From the NCBI GenBank assembly GCA_023458215.1, contig JAEXAJ010000136.1:72095-136094 (forward strand): a stretch of DNA of 64,000 nt, in the 5' to 3' direction. The translations under genes were made by a program, and so were the position numbers. The notes under the pieces are model-generated. The model was not told where the DNA came from and did no database searches. It saw only the letters and a list, made by a program, of their open reading frames with translations. Positions 25,501 through 33,826 of this stretch are shown piece after piece (within the stretch, counting starts at the first letter, position 1; each line of letters begins with the position of its first letter). The DNA comes from Bacteroidota bacterium. Its GTDB lineage: Bacteria > Bacteroidota > Bacteroidia > Bacteroidales > Bacteroidaceae.

Positions 25501-26955
25501 ATGTTCCATTCAATTAAAGTAACATTTTTCTTTCTGCTTCTCTTGATGCCTTTTAATGTGGCTATGTCCCAGAGAGTTGTATATATGCAAGGTACTTCCC
25601 CTTTTGAGGAGATAAATCGTATTGAACTATTATCCCAGTTTGAATTATGGTGGAGAATATCCTATAATCCTATACGTACTCCGCTGGAAAAAACTTCGTG
25701 CGATCATTTTCTTTTGAAAACAACCTTTACCACCCCCGGACTGTTAAAGTTCAGTTTGTTGAATTCAACTGTGCAAAGTGTCTTTGCAACTCCCGGTGAT
25801 TCTGTGCAATTTACAGTCGATTCTATCAGTTATAATAATAAGAATGTAGAATATTACATGAAGTTTACCGGGACAAATGCAGCTCAGTGGAATTACGGGC
25901 ATTTGTTTGGCACTAAGTTTCACAATAGAAAATCTCCTGTCTTTAAGAAGGGTGGAGATATTGAGGCTTACAAATGTGCAGTGGAAGACTGGAAAGATCA
26001 ACAACTGGAGTTTCTTAAAGCTTATAATCAGGAACATGTGCTAACAAATGACTTCTTGACTTACGCCAAAGCACATATAGAAAATGAGTATACATATCTC
26101 TTATACTTACCTATTCGATATAAATACATTGCTGAAGACTCTATTCCTGTTGGCTATTTGAGTGATGTTTCTAAAATTAATTTCAAGGATGAAAACTTGT
26201 TGGAGTATTACAAGACTGCTTTGGTATTAAGGTATATTCGTTGTTATACTAATGATATTTGGACTCAGTTCGATCTGATCCATCACAATATTATGACTGA
26301 ATTTACTGGTCGGACACGTGAATTTTTGCTGAGTGCCTTAATTGATATATTTGCTCAAAAACAAGACCAGTCGTATTCTGTACAGTTGTTGGCAGCGATA
26401 AAAGATTCTAGTAAGTATGTACAAGACTCACTTTATTCAGGTTTTATTAAGAACACTGAAGAGTTCTATCTTAAGTTGAAAAAAGAAATTCCCAACGATG
26501 TTTTAGAGAACACGCTTCTCACTGCTTATAACTCTATTTCCACTATTACTTTCAAGGAATTGTTGGATAGCCTGAAGGGAAAGGCACTTTATATTGATTT
26601 TTGGGCGAGTTGGTGTGGACCCTGTAAGTATGATATAAAGAACTCGGCAGTAGCTAAAAAATATTTGGAAGATAAAGAGGTTGTTTATTTGTATTTCTCG
26701 GTAGACAGTGATGTTGAGAAATGGAAAATTACTTCTGCTGACGAAAATATAACTCATAATCAATATTTGATAAATGATAATAGGGCATCCGTCTTACTCA
26801 AATACTTGGGTGTGAATTCTTTTCCTAAGTACGTCATTTTAGATAAGGCTCACAAATTAGTGAGTATGGACGCACCACGTCCAACTCCGCCTTTTTTTCA
26901 GCAGCTAAAAGATATGATTTCACTTATGGGGGCAAAAGTGATTAGGTATGAATAA
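25501..26955 (+). CDS. TlpA-like secreted thioredoxin-fold protein
   Basis: The 484-residue protein has a signal peptide (MFHSIKVTFFFLLLLMPFNVAMS), a long N-terminal region (about 25-345) of mixed beta then helical character resembling uncharacterised Bacteroidetes TlpA partners, and a C-terminal thioredoxin domain (about 350-475). The redox motif WASWCGPCK places CGPC at 372-375, and cis-proline lies in NSFPKYVIL. It should act in the periplasm on disulphides. It follows the GH20 gene by 69 nt without a terminator, so it is probably co-transcribed. Its base composition looks more AT-rich than the neighbours. A redox role for PUL products is inference. Confidence 0.8.
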   Translation: MFHSIKVTFFFLLLLMPFNVAMSQRVVYMQGTSPFEEINRIELLSQFELWWRISYNPIRTPLEKTSCDHFLLKTTFTTPGLLKFSLLNSTVQSVFATPGDSVQFTVDSISYNNKNVEYYMKFTGTNAAQWNYGHLFGTKFHNRKSPVFKKGGDIEAYKCAVEDWKDQQLEFLKAYNQEHVLTNDFLTYAKAHIENEYTYLLYLPIRYKYIAEDSIPVGYLSDVSKINFKDENLLEYYKTALVLRYIRCYTNDIWTQFDLIHHNIMTEFTGRTREFLLSALIDIFAQKQDQSYSVQLLAAIKDSSKYVQDSLYSGFIKNTEEFYLKLKKEIPNDVLENTLLTAYNSISTITFKELLDSLKGKALYIDFWASWCGPCKYDIKNSAVAKKYLEDKEVVYLYFSVDSDVEKWKITSADENITHNQYLINDNRASVLLKYLGVNSFPKYVILDKAHKLVSMDAPRPTPPFFQQLKDMISLMGAKVIRYE

Positions 26956-27064
26956 ATACTGTACACTTCTTAGCAGCTTGTTGCTCTTTAAAAGAGAATT
27001 TCATTTTATAACCGTCTCTTGCAACCCAAATATACTTTTCTGAGAAAAAGTTTGTATGCGATTT

Positions 27065-27167
27065 TACCCTCATGCTCTCATACTTTCCTGTAGCCCTTTA
27101 TTCATCGGTATTTGAGGTGTGAGGGTAAGTATGAGGGCACTGTGAGGGTAACGACTTACCCTCATGC
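27065..27167 (+). repeat. Structured intergenic repeat, copy A (TATTCATCGG core)
   Basis: The conserved core TGTAGCCCTTTATTCATCGG (27089-27108) lies in the loop of a nested hairpin. TACCCTCA (27065-27072) pairs with TGAGGGTA (27143-27150). TGCTCTCATACTT (27073-27085) pairs with AAGTATGAGGGCA (27127-27139, one T-G pair). A competing stem pairs TGAGGGTAAGT (27120-27130) with ACTTACCCTCA (27154-27164). Copies B and C have the same plan with different arm sequences. Confidence 0.75.
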
Positions 27168-27624
27168 TATTCTTAAATGAGAATAGACCTAATGCGTTGA
27201 ATCACAAATAAATGATTTCTTTGTGTGCTGCCTTTGTTTTGACGATAAAAGTGTGCATATTATTCGGGTTGAGCACCTATGTGCAATGTATTATTCTTTG
27301 GTCTTCCTTATGCTCGCCCTTTATCTTTGTTCTATTCATCCCTCTTGTTTATAAAGAGCTAACAATATTGAGCTTATCTATTTACAACAGTAAATAAATA
27401 AGCTTACAAAAGCGAATAGATCAGCTTACTAATGTGAACATGTAATTGAAGTGAAGGGTTTGAGTTACTTTACACGTATGTTATGCGTATTTAGCACCAG
27501 GCTTTGACGTATCAAGTCCCTTTAGTAGAAGTGTTGGGATATGGCATTGCTACAAAAAAACTAGGAAATTATCACAGTGTATTGATTTGTATTTATCGGC
27601 TTATAATCAGAAGAAAATACAGTT
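27168..27624. other. Intergenic stretch without a supported gene
   Basis: AT-rich sequence between repeat copies A and B in the 1.07-kb gap upstream of the susC/D pair. A 61-codon hydrophobic open frame at 27212-27397 shows no ribosome-binding context or recognisable family, and I do not call it. Several short runs such as AATAAGCTTAC and ATCAGCTTACT recur near 27400-27430 without clear structure. Confidence 0.5.
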
Positions 27625-27730
27625 GGTGGAAGCAAAATTTGCCTACACCTTTTTAATTTGCTTCCACCGCACCTGTAGCACCGATGAATAGGGAGATACA
27701 GTAAAAAGGTGGAAGTGTGTAGGCAGGATG
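27625..27730 (-). repeat. Structured intergenic repeat, copy B (TATTCATCGG core)
   Basis: 106 bp, about 85% identical by eye to copy C at 47242-47347 in opposite orientation. Read on the minus strand, GCCTACAC (27717-27724) pairs with GTGTAGGC (27641-27648), and CTTCCACC (27708-27715) pairs with GGTGGAAG (27661-27668). The core (CCGATGAATA on plus, 27681-27690) lies in the loop. GGTGGAAGCAAA on minus (27657-27668) can instead pair over 12 bp with TTTGCTTCCACC (27625-27636), so two exclusive folds exist. Confidence 0.8.
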
Positions 27731-27882
27731 CATAAAACTTTGATGCGGTTGTTTTGACTGAGAGGACTTTCGACATATAATGAAATCAGTATGATTCGCA
27801 TGACAGATGTAACAACAAAATAGTACGCATTTAGGATAAATTCATCTAAGATGTATTTCTATAGCTTTTGAAGTGGGATATT

Positions 27883-27946
27883 TTACGATATTGTCCTTTA
27901 TTTGTACGCGATTTTTCTAGCTCAAATACAGTCGTCGTTATCTTTG
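27883..27946 (+). promoter_or_regulatory. Regulatory box copy 2 and -7 element upstream of susC
   Basis: 27883-27917 is identical over 35 bases to copy 1. TATCTTTG at 27939-27946 is the -7 element, 35 nt from the G of GTACGC (27904). The leader to ATG 28025 would be about 70 nt, longer than at copies 1 and 3. Confidence 0.75.
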
Positions 27947-28024
27947 CAAGCAGAACCTTTGCAGATGAAGTTGCGCAACGACACGATGGGTTTAATAAAA
28001 ATGTTATCTTAATCAACTACTATT

Positions 28025-31000
28025 ATGAATGTAGAAAAAACATCAGAAAAGCATGGCGGCTTCCTGTATAAGCGCCGACCTTCAAGTAAGCTTTCAGCTT
28101 TGGTGGCATTGTTTATCTTCTTGGCTTGTGCCACAGCAAGTGCACAGAGTGTGCAGAGAAAGATGATAACGGGAATCGTAACCGATCAGGCAGGCGAATC
28201 AATTATTGGTGCCAATGTAATAGAAAAAGGAACTTCTAATGGAACGATTACCGATATAGAAGGAAAATTCAAGCTCGAAGTTAGTGAAAAGGGTGTTATT
28301 CAGGTATCTTTTATTGGTTATACTTCTTATGAATCTCCGGTTGGAAAACAAACTAATTTCAATATTAAGCTTCAGGATGACTCTCAGGCATTGAGTGAAG
28401 TGGTTGTAGTGGGTTATGGCGTGCAACGTAAAGTGACTACTACCGGTGCCGTGTCTAAAGTAGATGGCGGCGAACTGAAGAAGCTCTCCATTCCCAATGC
28501 TGCCAAGGCACTGCAAGGACAAGTTTCCGGTCTTACAATTATCGACCGTGGCGGTGTGCCGGGCGGTGATAGTCCGGTTATTTATCTACGCGGTATCGGT
28601 ACTACGGGCAATTCAGCACCACTAGTTTTGGTAGACGGTGTGGAAATGTCGCTCAGCGCTGTGCCTTCTTCCGAGATTGAGAACATCTCTGTATTGAAGG
28701 ATGCTGCTTCGGCCTCTATTTATGGTTCGCGTGCTGCCCACGGTGTTATACTTGTGACTACAAAGAAAGGCAAAGCCGGTAAAGTCAATGTGAGCTATAA
28801 CGGTACCATCGGTCTGCAAGACCGTGCCATCAAAGCCAAGCAAGTTTCTGCCCGCGAATATATGGAAATGGTGAATGAAGCTTTACTGAACTCCGGCAAA
28901 GCAAAAGGCAAATATTCGCCCGAGGATATTGACATTACCGAAAGTGGTACTGATCCCTACAAACATGCCTATAACGTTTGGCCCGATGAAGTTTTCAAGA
29001 GTACCTATATTACCGAACATAATCTTTCCGTGAATGGCGGTAACGAGAATGCCCGCTATATGGTATCCTTTAACTACCTTGACCAACCCGGTCTTACAGC
29101 CAATACCGATTTTCAACGTTACAACTTCCGCACAAGCACAGAAATCCAGATAAATAAGTTTATCAAATTGAGTAGTGACCTCACTTATCGTCACGACGAC
29201 CGTCTGAAGCCTCAACGGTTGGGAGACGCCCTATATCGTGCATGGTGTATGCAACCCACTACTGCCGCCCGTTATGAAAATGGTGATTATGCACTGGACG
29301 GACAGAATTTGAGTGTATTATCTTTTACTGACCTCGATGTAGTGGGTGAAGAACGCTACGTAGCCGATGCAGTTTTCGGTCAAGCCAAGGTTGACATCGA
29401 GCCCTTGAAAGACCTCGTATTTACCGGTCTTGTATCATTGAACGGACTTTGGGACAGACAAAAGATTCACTACAAGAACCATAAGTATTACAATGAAGAA
29501 GGTAAGCTTATCACTCAAGCCAACAATCCTAACAGCGTGGAAGACGCCCGTAATAACCGCTACGAACTCACTCTTCGTTTCCTTGCCAACTACAAGAAGC
29601 AACTGGGCGAAGATCATAACCTTGCCTTCCTCTACGGTATGGAGCAGATTTCGTATCGCAACTATTGGTCGAAAGCTCAACGTAAAGACCTTATCTCGGA
29701 TGAATTACCCGATGTATCGCTTGGCTCGGCAGCCAGTCAGTTTGCTGAAGGTAAACCCGAACAACGTGGTCTTAACTCTTTCTTCGGTCGTATCAACTAC
29801 GCCTTCAAAGACAGATACCTGTTCGAAGCGAACCTGCGTGCCGACGGTTCTTCACGCTTTGCCAAAGGACATAAATGGGGTATCTTCCCTTCATTCTCGG
29901 CTGCATGGCGTGTATCTGAAGAGAACTTTATGAAGAGCTTGACTTTTGTCGACAACCTGAAACTGCGTGCATCGTGGGGACAGACGGGTAACGAACGTAT
30001 CGATAACTTTCTGTATGTGCCTCAGTACACCACTGAAAATGTAATTGTCAATAACAGTCTGTCTACCGCCGTTTATCAAAAGAAGATGGCTAATCCCGAT
30101 ATCACTTGGGAAACAGTAGAGCAAACCAACGTCGGTATCGATTTCAGCTTATGGAATGGTCTGTTCTTCGGAGAGTTAGACTGGTATCGCAAGGATACTA
30201 AGGATATTCTTCTGGCATTGGGTATTCCTCGCTTTATCGGTCTCGATGCTCCGATGCAGAATGCCGGTGTTGTAAGAAACAGTGGTATCGAAACGATGCT
30301 TGGTTTCCGTAAGTCGTTCAAGGATTTCAAGTTGACTACTTCGGTGAACTTCTCGTACAACGATAACAAATGGGTAGACCGTGGCAGCGATAAACGTAAT
30401 ATCAACGGTTGGACTATCCAAGCCGAAGGTTCACCTATTCACGCATTCTACATCTACAAAGCCGACGGATTGATAGCCAACGACGAAGAATTGAAAGAAT
30501 ACAAAGCCAAACACAAATCCGATCCTCGTGGTATGGATGTATTGAAAGCCGGTGATGTGAAATTTGTAGATACTAATGGCGATGGCGAAATCAATGCTGC
30601 CGACCGCCAGATATATCGTCCCAATATTCCAGCTTTCACCTTCGGCCTGAATGTAAACGCCGAATACAAAGGCTTTGATTTCAGCCTCTTCTTCCAAGGA
30701 ACAGCTGGTGGTAATCAGTTCCTTGAGAAAGAATATGTAGAAGGTCCCAACTACGAAGTGTTTACCGGTATCCACTTCCGCGACCGTTGGACGGAAACCA
30801 ATCAACGCGGCGATGCTTCCATGCCCCGCCTCGAAGCTGCTAACAACCGCAACTCATCCAACTACAACTCCTTCTTCCTGCAAGACTGTTCGTACTTGCG
30901 CCTGAAGAATGCGCAACTGGGCTATACGCTGCCCTCTAAGCTAGTCAAGAAGATGGGTATGAATACACTGCGTCTCTATGTGTCGGGTTCTAATCTGCTT

Positions 31001-31108
31001 ACCTTCAGTAATATGTTCCAAGGTATCGACCCTGAAAAAGAAAACGGAAGAGTGGATGCTTACCCCGTGCTGCGCACATTCAACTTTGGTGTTAACATTA
31101 ATTTCTAA
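28025..31108 (+). CDS. SusC/RagA-family TonB-linked transporter, PUL 2
   Basis: The 1027-residue protein has an unusually long polar N-terminus before the signal core (MNVEKTSEKHGGFLYKRRPSSK, then LSALVALFIFLACATASAQ). There is no STN domain, which fits HTCS rather than sigma/anti-sigma control. The CarboxypepD_reg domain (about 45-130: ITGIVTDQAGESIIGANVIEKG...GKFKLEVSE) is followed by the SusC signature LSEVVVVGYGVQRKVTTTGAV, a plug (AAKALQGQVSGLTII...PLVLVDGVEMS...VLKDAASASIYGSRAAHGVI) and a barrel ending FNFGVNINF. It should import oligosaccharides with the SusD-like protein encoded 6 nt downstream. Confidence 0.96.
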   Translation: MNVEKTSEKHGGFLYKRRPSSKLSALVALFIFLACATASAQSVQRKMITGIVTDQAGESIIGANVIEKGTSNGTITDIEGKFKLEVSEKGVIQVSFIGYTSYESPVGKQTNFNIKLQDDSQALSEVVVVGYGVQRKVTTTGAVSKVDGGELKKLSIPNAAKALQGQVSGLTIIDRGGVPGGDSPVIYLRGIGTTGNSAPLVLVDGVEMSLSAVPSSEIENISVLKDAASASIYGSRAAHGVILVTTKKGKAGKVNVSYNGTIGLQDRAIKAKQVSAREYMEMVNEALLNSGKAKGKYSPEDIDITESGTDPYKHAYNVWPDEVFKSTYITEHNLSVNGGNENARYMVSFNYLDQPGLTANTDFQRYNFRTSTEIQINKFIKLSSDLTYRHDDRLKPQRLGDALYRAWCMQPTTAARYENGDYALDGQNLSVLSFTDLDVVGEERYVADAVFGQAKVDIEPLKDLVFTGLVSLNGLWDRQKIHYKNHKYYNEEGKLITQANNPNSVEDARNNRYELTLRFLANYKKQLGEDHNLAFLYGMEQISYRNYWSKAQRKDLISDELPDVSLGSAASQFAEGKPEQRGLNSFFGRINYAFKDRYLFEANLRADGSSRFAKGHKWGIFPSFSAAWRVSEENFMKSLTFVDNLKLRASWGQTGNERIDNFLYVPQYTTENVIVNNSLSTAVYQKKMANPDITWETVEQTNVGIDFSLWNGLFFGELDWYRKDTKDILLALGIPRFIGLDAPMQNAGVVRNSGIETMLGFRKSFKDFKLTTSVNFSYNDNKWVDRGSDKRNINGWTIQAEGSPIHAFYIYKADGLIANDEELKEYKAKHKSDPRGMDVLKAGDVKFVDTNGDGEINAADRQIYRPNIPAFTFGLNVNAEYKGFDFSLFFQGTAGGNQFLEKEYVEGPNYEVFTGIHFRDRWTETNQRGDASMPRLEAANNRNSSNYNSFFLQDCSYLRLKNAQLGYTLPSKLVKKMGMNTLRLYVSGSNLLTFSNMFQGIDPEKENGRVDAYPVLRTFNFGVNINF

Positions 31109-31114
31109 TACAAC

Positions 31115-32794
31115 ATGATGAACGTTATGAAAATATATAAGAAAGCTTGGCTTTACGGAGCTCTTTGCCTCACCATGGGGCTCACAAGCGGATGCGAAAG
31201 CAACATAGACCTTGACCCTCAGGGTATTATTACTGCCGAAGGCTATTTTAAGTCACAGGATGATTTTGAGAAGGCATTGAGTGGACTGTATGACCGCTTC
31301 CACTACGACAACTATCCTTTCTGGATGGATGGCGTGACCGATAATGGTCTTATCAACCAAAGTTGGAACTGGGGCTACGACCTCAGCTTGGGTAACGGAA
31401 GTCCCACTTCCAGCTTTTCGACCGACAAGTGGACGCGCAGCTACATCAGCATTCAGCGCGCTAACAATGTTATCAACAATATCGACCGCTTTCAGTGGCC
31501 TGGTGGTGCCACAGATGCTAATCGCAATCGTATTTTAGGTGAAGCAAAGGTTGTGCGGGCCTTTTTCTACCTCGACTTGTTGGGCAGTTTCGGCAGAATA
31601 TTATTCTATACCGAAAACCCTGCCTCAGTAGCCGACAGCAAGAATCTGAAACAGGTGGAGGACATGAAACCCGTGTACGACTTCTTGTTGAATGATCTCA
31701 AAGAAGCCATTGACGGATTACCCGAGAAGGCTGCGCACAAATTCAAGATTGGTAAACCGGCTGCCCGTTTGCTTCGTGCCCGTATGGCTGCCTATGCAGC
31801 CGGCTATCTGAAAGACAAGGCTTATTATAACACCACCCTCGAAGAAACTGCTTTGCTGGTAGCTTCAGCTCCTAAGTTGGGCGACTATAACAGCCTTTTC
31901 ACCGATGGTTGTGAGAAGATTGACGAAGTGATCTTGGCCAAAGGCTATACCATCGACAAGAAGAACGGCTGGGGCAATTGGTATAACCAATCCATCAATG
32001 GATATTGTGTTACTGTGCCTACCAAATCGATGGTAGATGCTTACGAATACCTGCAACCCCGCAACGAGAAACTTCCCTACGTGAATAAAGATCCGCGTCT
32101 TTATGCCAGCATCTACGTTCCCGGCATGAAGTTGCGCGACAGATACTACAACACTATTCCTAATAATGTTGTGACCAAGGATGGAAAAAGCTATTTCGAC
32201 CCTGCACAAGAGTATGGCGCTCTGCAAGATGCACCCGTATCGGTAGGCGATGCACCGGGCGAAGGTGGTGGTAGCGAATGGAACAAAACCTGTTCGGGTT
32301 TCTCTTGGAAGAAGTATTGCCAGGGATTGGAAACATGGACTACGTTCAACTCCTTCATTGTATTCCGTTATGCCGAAGCCTATCTGCTGAGAGCCGAAGC
32401 GCTGGTAGAAACCAACGGTGACATTACCGAAGCAAAGGGACTGATAAAGACTATCCGTGAGCGTGCCGGAAATACTAATGACATAGATAAGGCAGTGAAA
32501 GATCTCTATAACGGCAGTTTAATCAACCTCATTCGCAACGAGGCGCGCGTAGAGTTTGCCCATGAAGGAATGCGTTTCTTCGATATCCGTCGCTGGGACA
32601 TCTTCCTCGATGTAATGAACAAGCCCATCGGTGGAGTAGAATATTACGTAAACACCGATGAGGGGCGCGTGAAAAAGGTACATGTACCGGCTGTACGTTC
32701 TACTTATACCACGAAAGACTTCTGGTGGCCCATTCCGCAAGCTGAAATCGATGTGAACGAAGGACGCCTGACGCAGAATAAAGACTGGAAGTAA
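31115..32794 (+). CDS. SusD/RagB-family glycan-binding lipoprotein, PUL 2
   Basis: The 559-residue protein has a lipobox in CLTMGLTSGCESNIDLDPQG, with the lipidated Cys near residue 27. The start could be 31115, 31118 or 31127. RagB/SusD features include the early GYFKSQDDFEKALSGLYD segment, the AKVVRAFFYLDLLGSFGRI helix, the KPAARLLRARMAAYAAGYL TPR-like helix, and the C-terminal RNEARVEFAHEGMRFFDIRRW block near residue 470. The protein ends in PIPQAEIDVNEGRLTQNKDW, the classic SusD C-terminus. It pairs with the SusC 6 nt upstream. Confidence 0.96.
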   Translation: MMNVMKIYKKAWLYGALCLTMGLTSGCESNIDLDPQGIITAEGYFKSQDDFEKALSGLYDRFHYDNYPFWMDGVTDNGLINQSWNWGYDLSLGNGSPTSSFSTDKWTRSYISIQRANNVINNIDRFQWPGGATDANRNRILGEAKVVRAFFYLDLLGSFGRILFYTENPASVADSKNLKQVEDMKPVYDFLLNDLKEAIDGLPEKAAHKFKIGKPAARLLRARMAAYAAGYLKDKAYYNTTLEETALLVASAPKLGDYNSLFTDGCEKIDEVILAKGYTIDKKNGWGNWYNQSINGYCVTVPTKSMVDAYEYLQPRNEKLPYVNKDPRLYASIYVPGMKLRDRYYNTIPNNVVTKDGKSYFDPAQEYGALQDAPVSVGDAPGEGGGSEWNKTCSGFSWKKYCQGLETWTTFNSFIVFRYAEAYLLRAEALVETNGDITEAKGLIKTIRERAGNTNDIDKAVKDLYNGSLINLIRNEARVEFAHEGMRFFDIRRWDIFLDVMNKPIGGVEYYVNTDEGRVKKVHVPAVRSTYTTKDFWWPIPQAEIDVNEGRLTQNKDWK

Positions 32795-32822
32795 CGGTCT
32801 GGTGACGAGGTATTAGTTAATA

Positions 32823-32879
32823 GTATAAATGTGGACCGTTATATTGTAAAAAAGCGATATAACGGTTCTGTATTTATAC
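32823..32879 (+). terminator. Long two-part inverted repeat after susD
   Basis: GTATAAAT (32823-32830) pairs with ATTTATAC (32872-32879), and ACCGTTATAT (32835-32844) pairs with ATATAACGGT (32857-32866), with an internal loop of 4 and 5 nt between them. No T-tract follows. It may be a terminator, an mRNA 3'-end stabiliser or an operator. Confidence 0.5.
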
Positions 32880-32900
32880 AGGACATTAAAATAAATTACT

Positions 32901-33026
32901 ATGAATAAGAAAGTAGGTTTAATGGTAGCAATGGGGCTGCTGGTATCGTACCCTTTATTAGCTAAAGATGGGCTGGCCAATACCGAAAATGGAAGCCTTG
33001 CTTTAGAACTTCAGGCTTTAGAGTAA
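32901..33026 (+). CDS. Small secreted peptide of unknown function
   Basis: A 41-codon frame reads MNKKVGLMVAMGLLVSYPLL, then AKDGLANTENGSLALELQALE and stop. It has a basic start, a hydrophobic core and a plausible cleavage after LLA, leaving about 20 residues. It sits between the susD hairpin and the amidotransferase start (11 nt). It could be a real micro-protein or the surviving N-terminus of a truncated secreted protein. I recognise no family. Confidence 0.4.
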   Translation: MNKKVGLMVAMGLLVSYPLLAKDGLANTENGSLALELQALE

Positions 33027-33037
33027 TCTGCTGGAAT

Positions 33038-33757
33038 ATGAAGAAAAGCAATAAACCGATCATCGGCATATCTACGGAAATTGATATTCCTGAAAGAATA
33101 GCTGTCAAAAGGAAATATGTGGATGCTGTTATTCGAGGAGGCGGCATCCCCATTCTTCTTCCTTTTACCGATAATGCAGAGATCCTTCAATCGGTCATTA
33201 CTGCCATTGATGGTTTACTTTTGACCGGAGGAAATGATATATGCCCTGCGCTTTATGGCGAAGAAGCGATTGCCGAATGCGCCGCTTTTGGTGTGGAAAG
33301 AGACGCTTTTGATTATACATTGTTAAGGTTGGCCTTGGCATGTAGAATTCCTGTGTTAGGCATTTGCCGGGGTATGCAGATAATCAATACTTACTTTGGA
33401 GGTACATTGTATCAGGACTTGCCGACTCAATATCCCTCTGATGTATGTCATCGTTCTCAAAACACTGATGTGGTGGCAAGACATGATATACATTCTCCGG
33501 AAGGTGGCATATTGTATTCTATAACCGGAAAAGATTGTTTGGAAGTTTATTCTATTCATCATCAGGCAGTCAAGAAGATGGCTGACGGTTTTAAAGCTAC
33601 AGCATTCTCGGCTGATGGTGTTGTGGAGGTTATAGAATCTGTTTCAGGTGATATATGGGGCGTGCAATTTCATCCGGAATTGTCGGTAGCTGATGGCAAT
33701 AAAGAGATGCTGCAAATATTCAGGCATCTTATTAATCAAACGAGAATAGAGAGATAA
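33038..33757 (+). CDS. Class I glutamine amidotransferase, peptidase C26 (gamma-glutamyl-GABA hydrolase-like)
   Basis: The 239-residue cytoplasmic protein opens with KPIIGISTEIDIPERIAVKRKYVDAV and contains DGLLLTGGNDICPALYGEE. The triad is visible: nucleophile Cys110 in LGICRGMQIIN, and His212 with Glu214 in WGVQFHPELSV. This matches PuuD-like enzymes that hydrolyse gamma-glutamyl amides, a group often loosely annotated. It has no signal peptide. Position after susD and before GH2 places it inside PUL 2, where such an enzyme is not an obvious glycan-degrading component. It might act on an amide-linked decoration of the substrate or be a passenger gene. Confidence 0.87.
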   Translation: MKKSNKPIIGISTEIDIPERIAVKRKYVDAVIRGGGIPILLPFTDNAEILQSVITAIDGLLLTGGNDICPALYGEEAIAECAAFGVERDAFDYTLLRLALACRIPVLGICRGMQIINTYFGGTLYQDLPTQYPSDVCHRSQNTDVVARHDIHSPEGGILYSITGKDCLEVYSIHHQAVKKMADGFKATAFSADGVVEVIESVSGDIWGVQFHPELSVADGNKEMLQIFRHLINQTRIER

Positions 33758-33774
33758 CTTTTAGATTAAGCAAC

Positions 33775-33782
33775 TATCTTTG
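33775..33782 (+). promoter_or_regulatory. Possible -7 element upstream of GH2
   Basis: TATCTTTG fits TAnnTTTG, 45 nt before the GH2 ATG. No TTTG lies at the -33 spacing and the PUL 2 box is absent. Confidence 0.35.
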
Positions 33783-33826
33783 TGAAGAAAAATAGAACAA
33801 CAGAAATATCATAAAAAAGAATACCC

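Noticed and set aside
27065..27167. Possible CRISPR array because of repeated GTGAGGGTAA units
   Set aside because: Units are unevenly spaced, partly inverted and too few; the pattern is explained by the paired arms of repeat copy A.
27212..27397. 61-codon hydrophobic open frame in the gap before susC
   Set aside because: AT-rich sequence easily gives hydrophobic frames. I saw no ribosome-binding site, family or conserved context.
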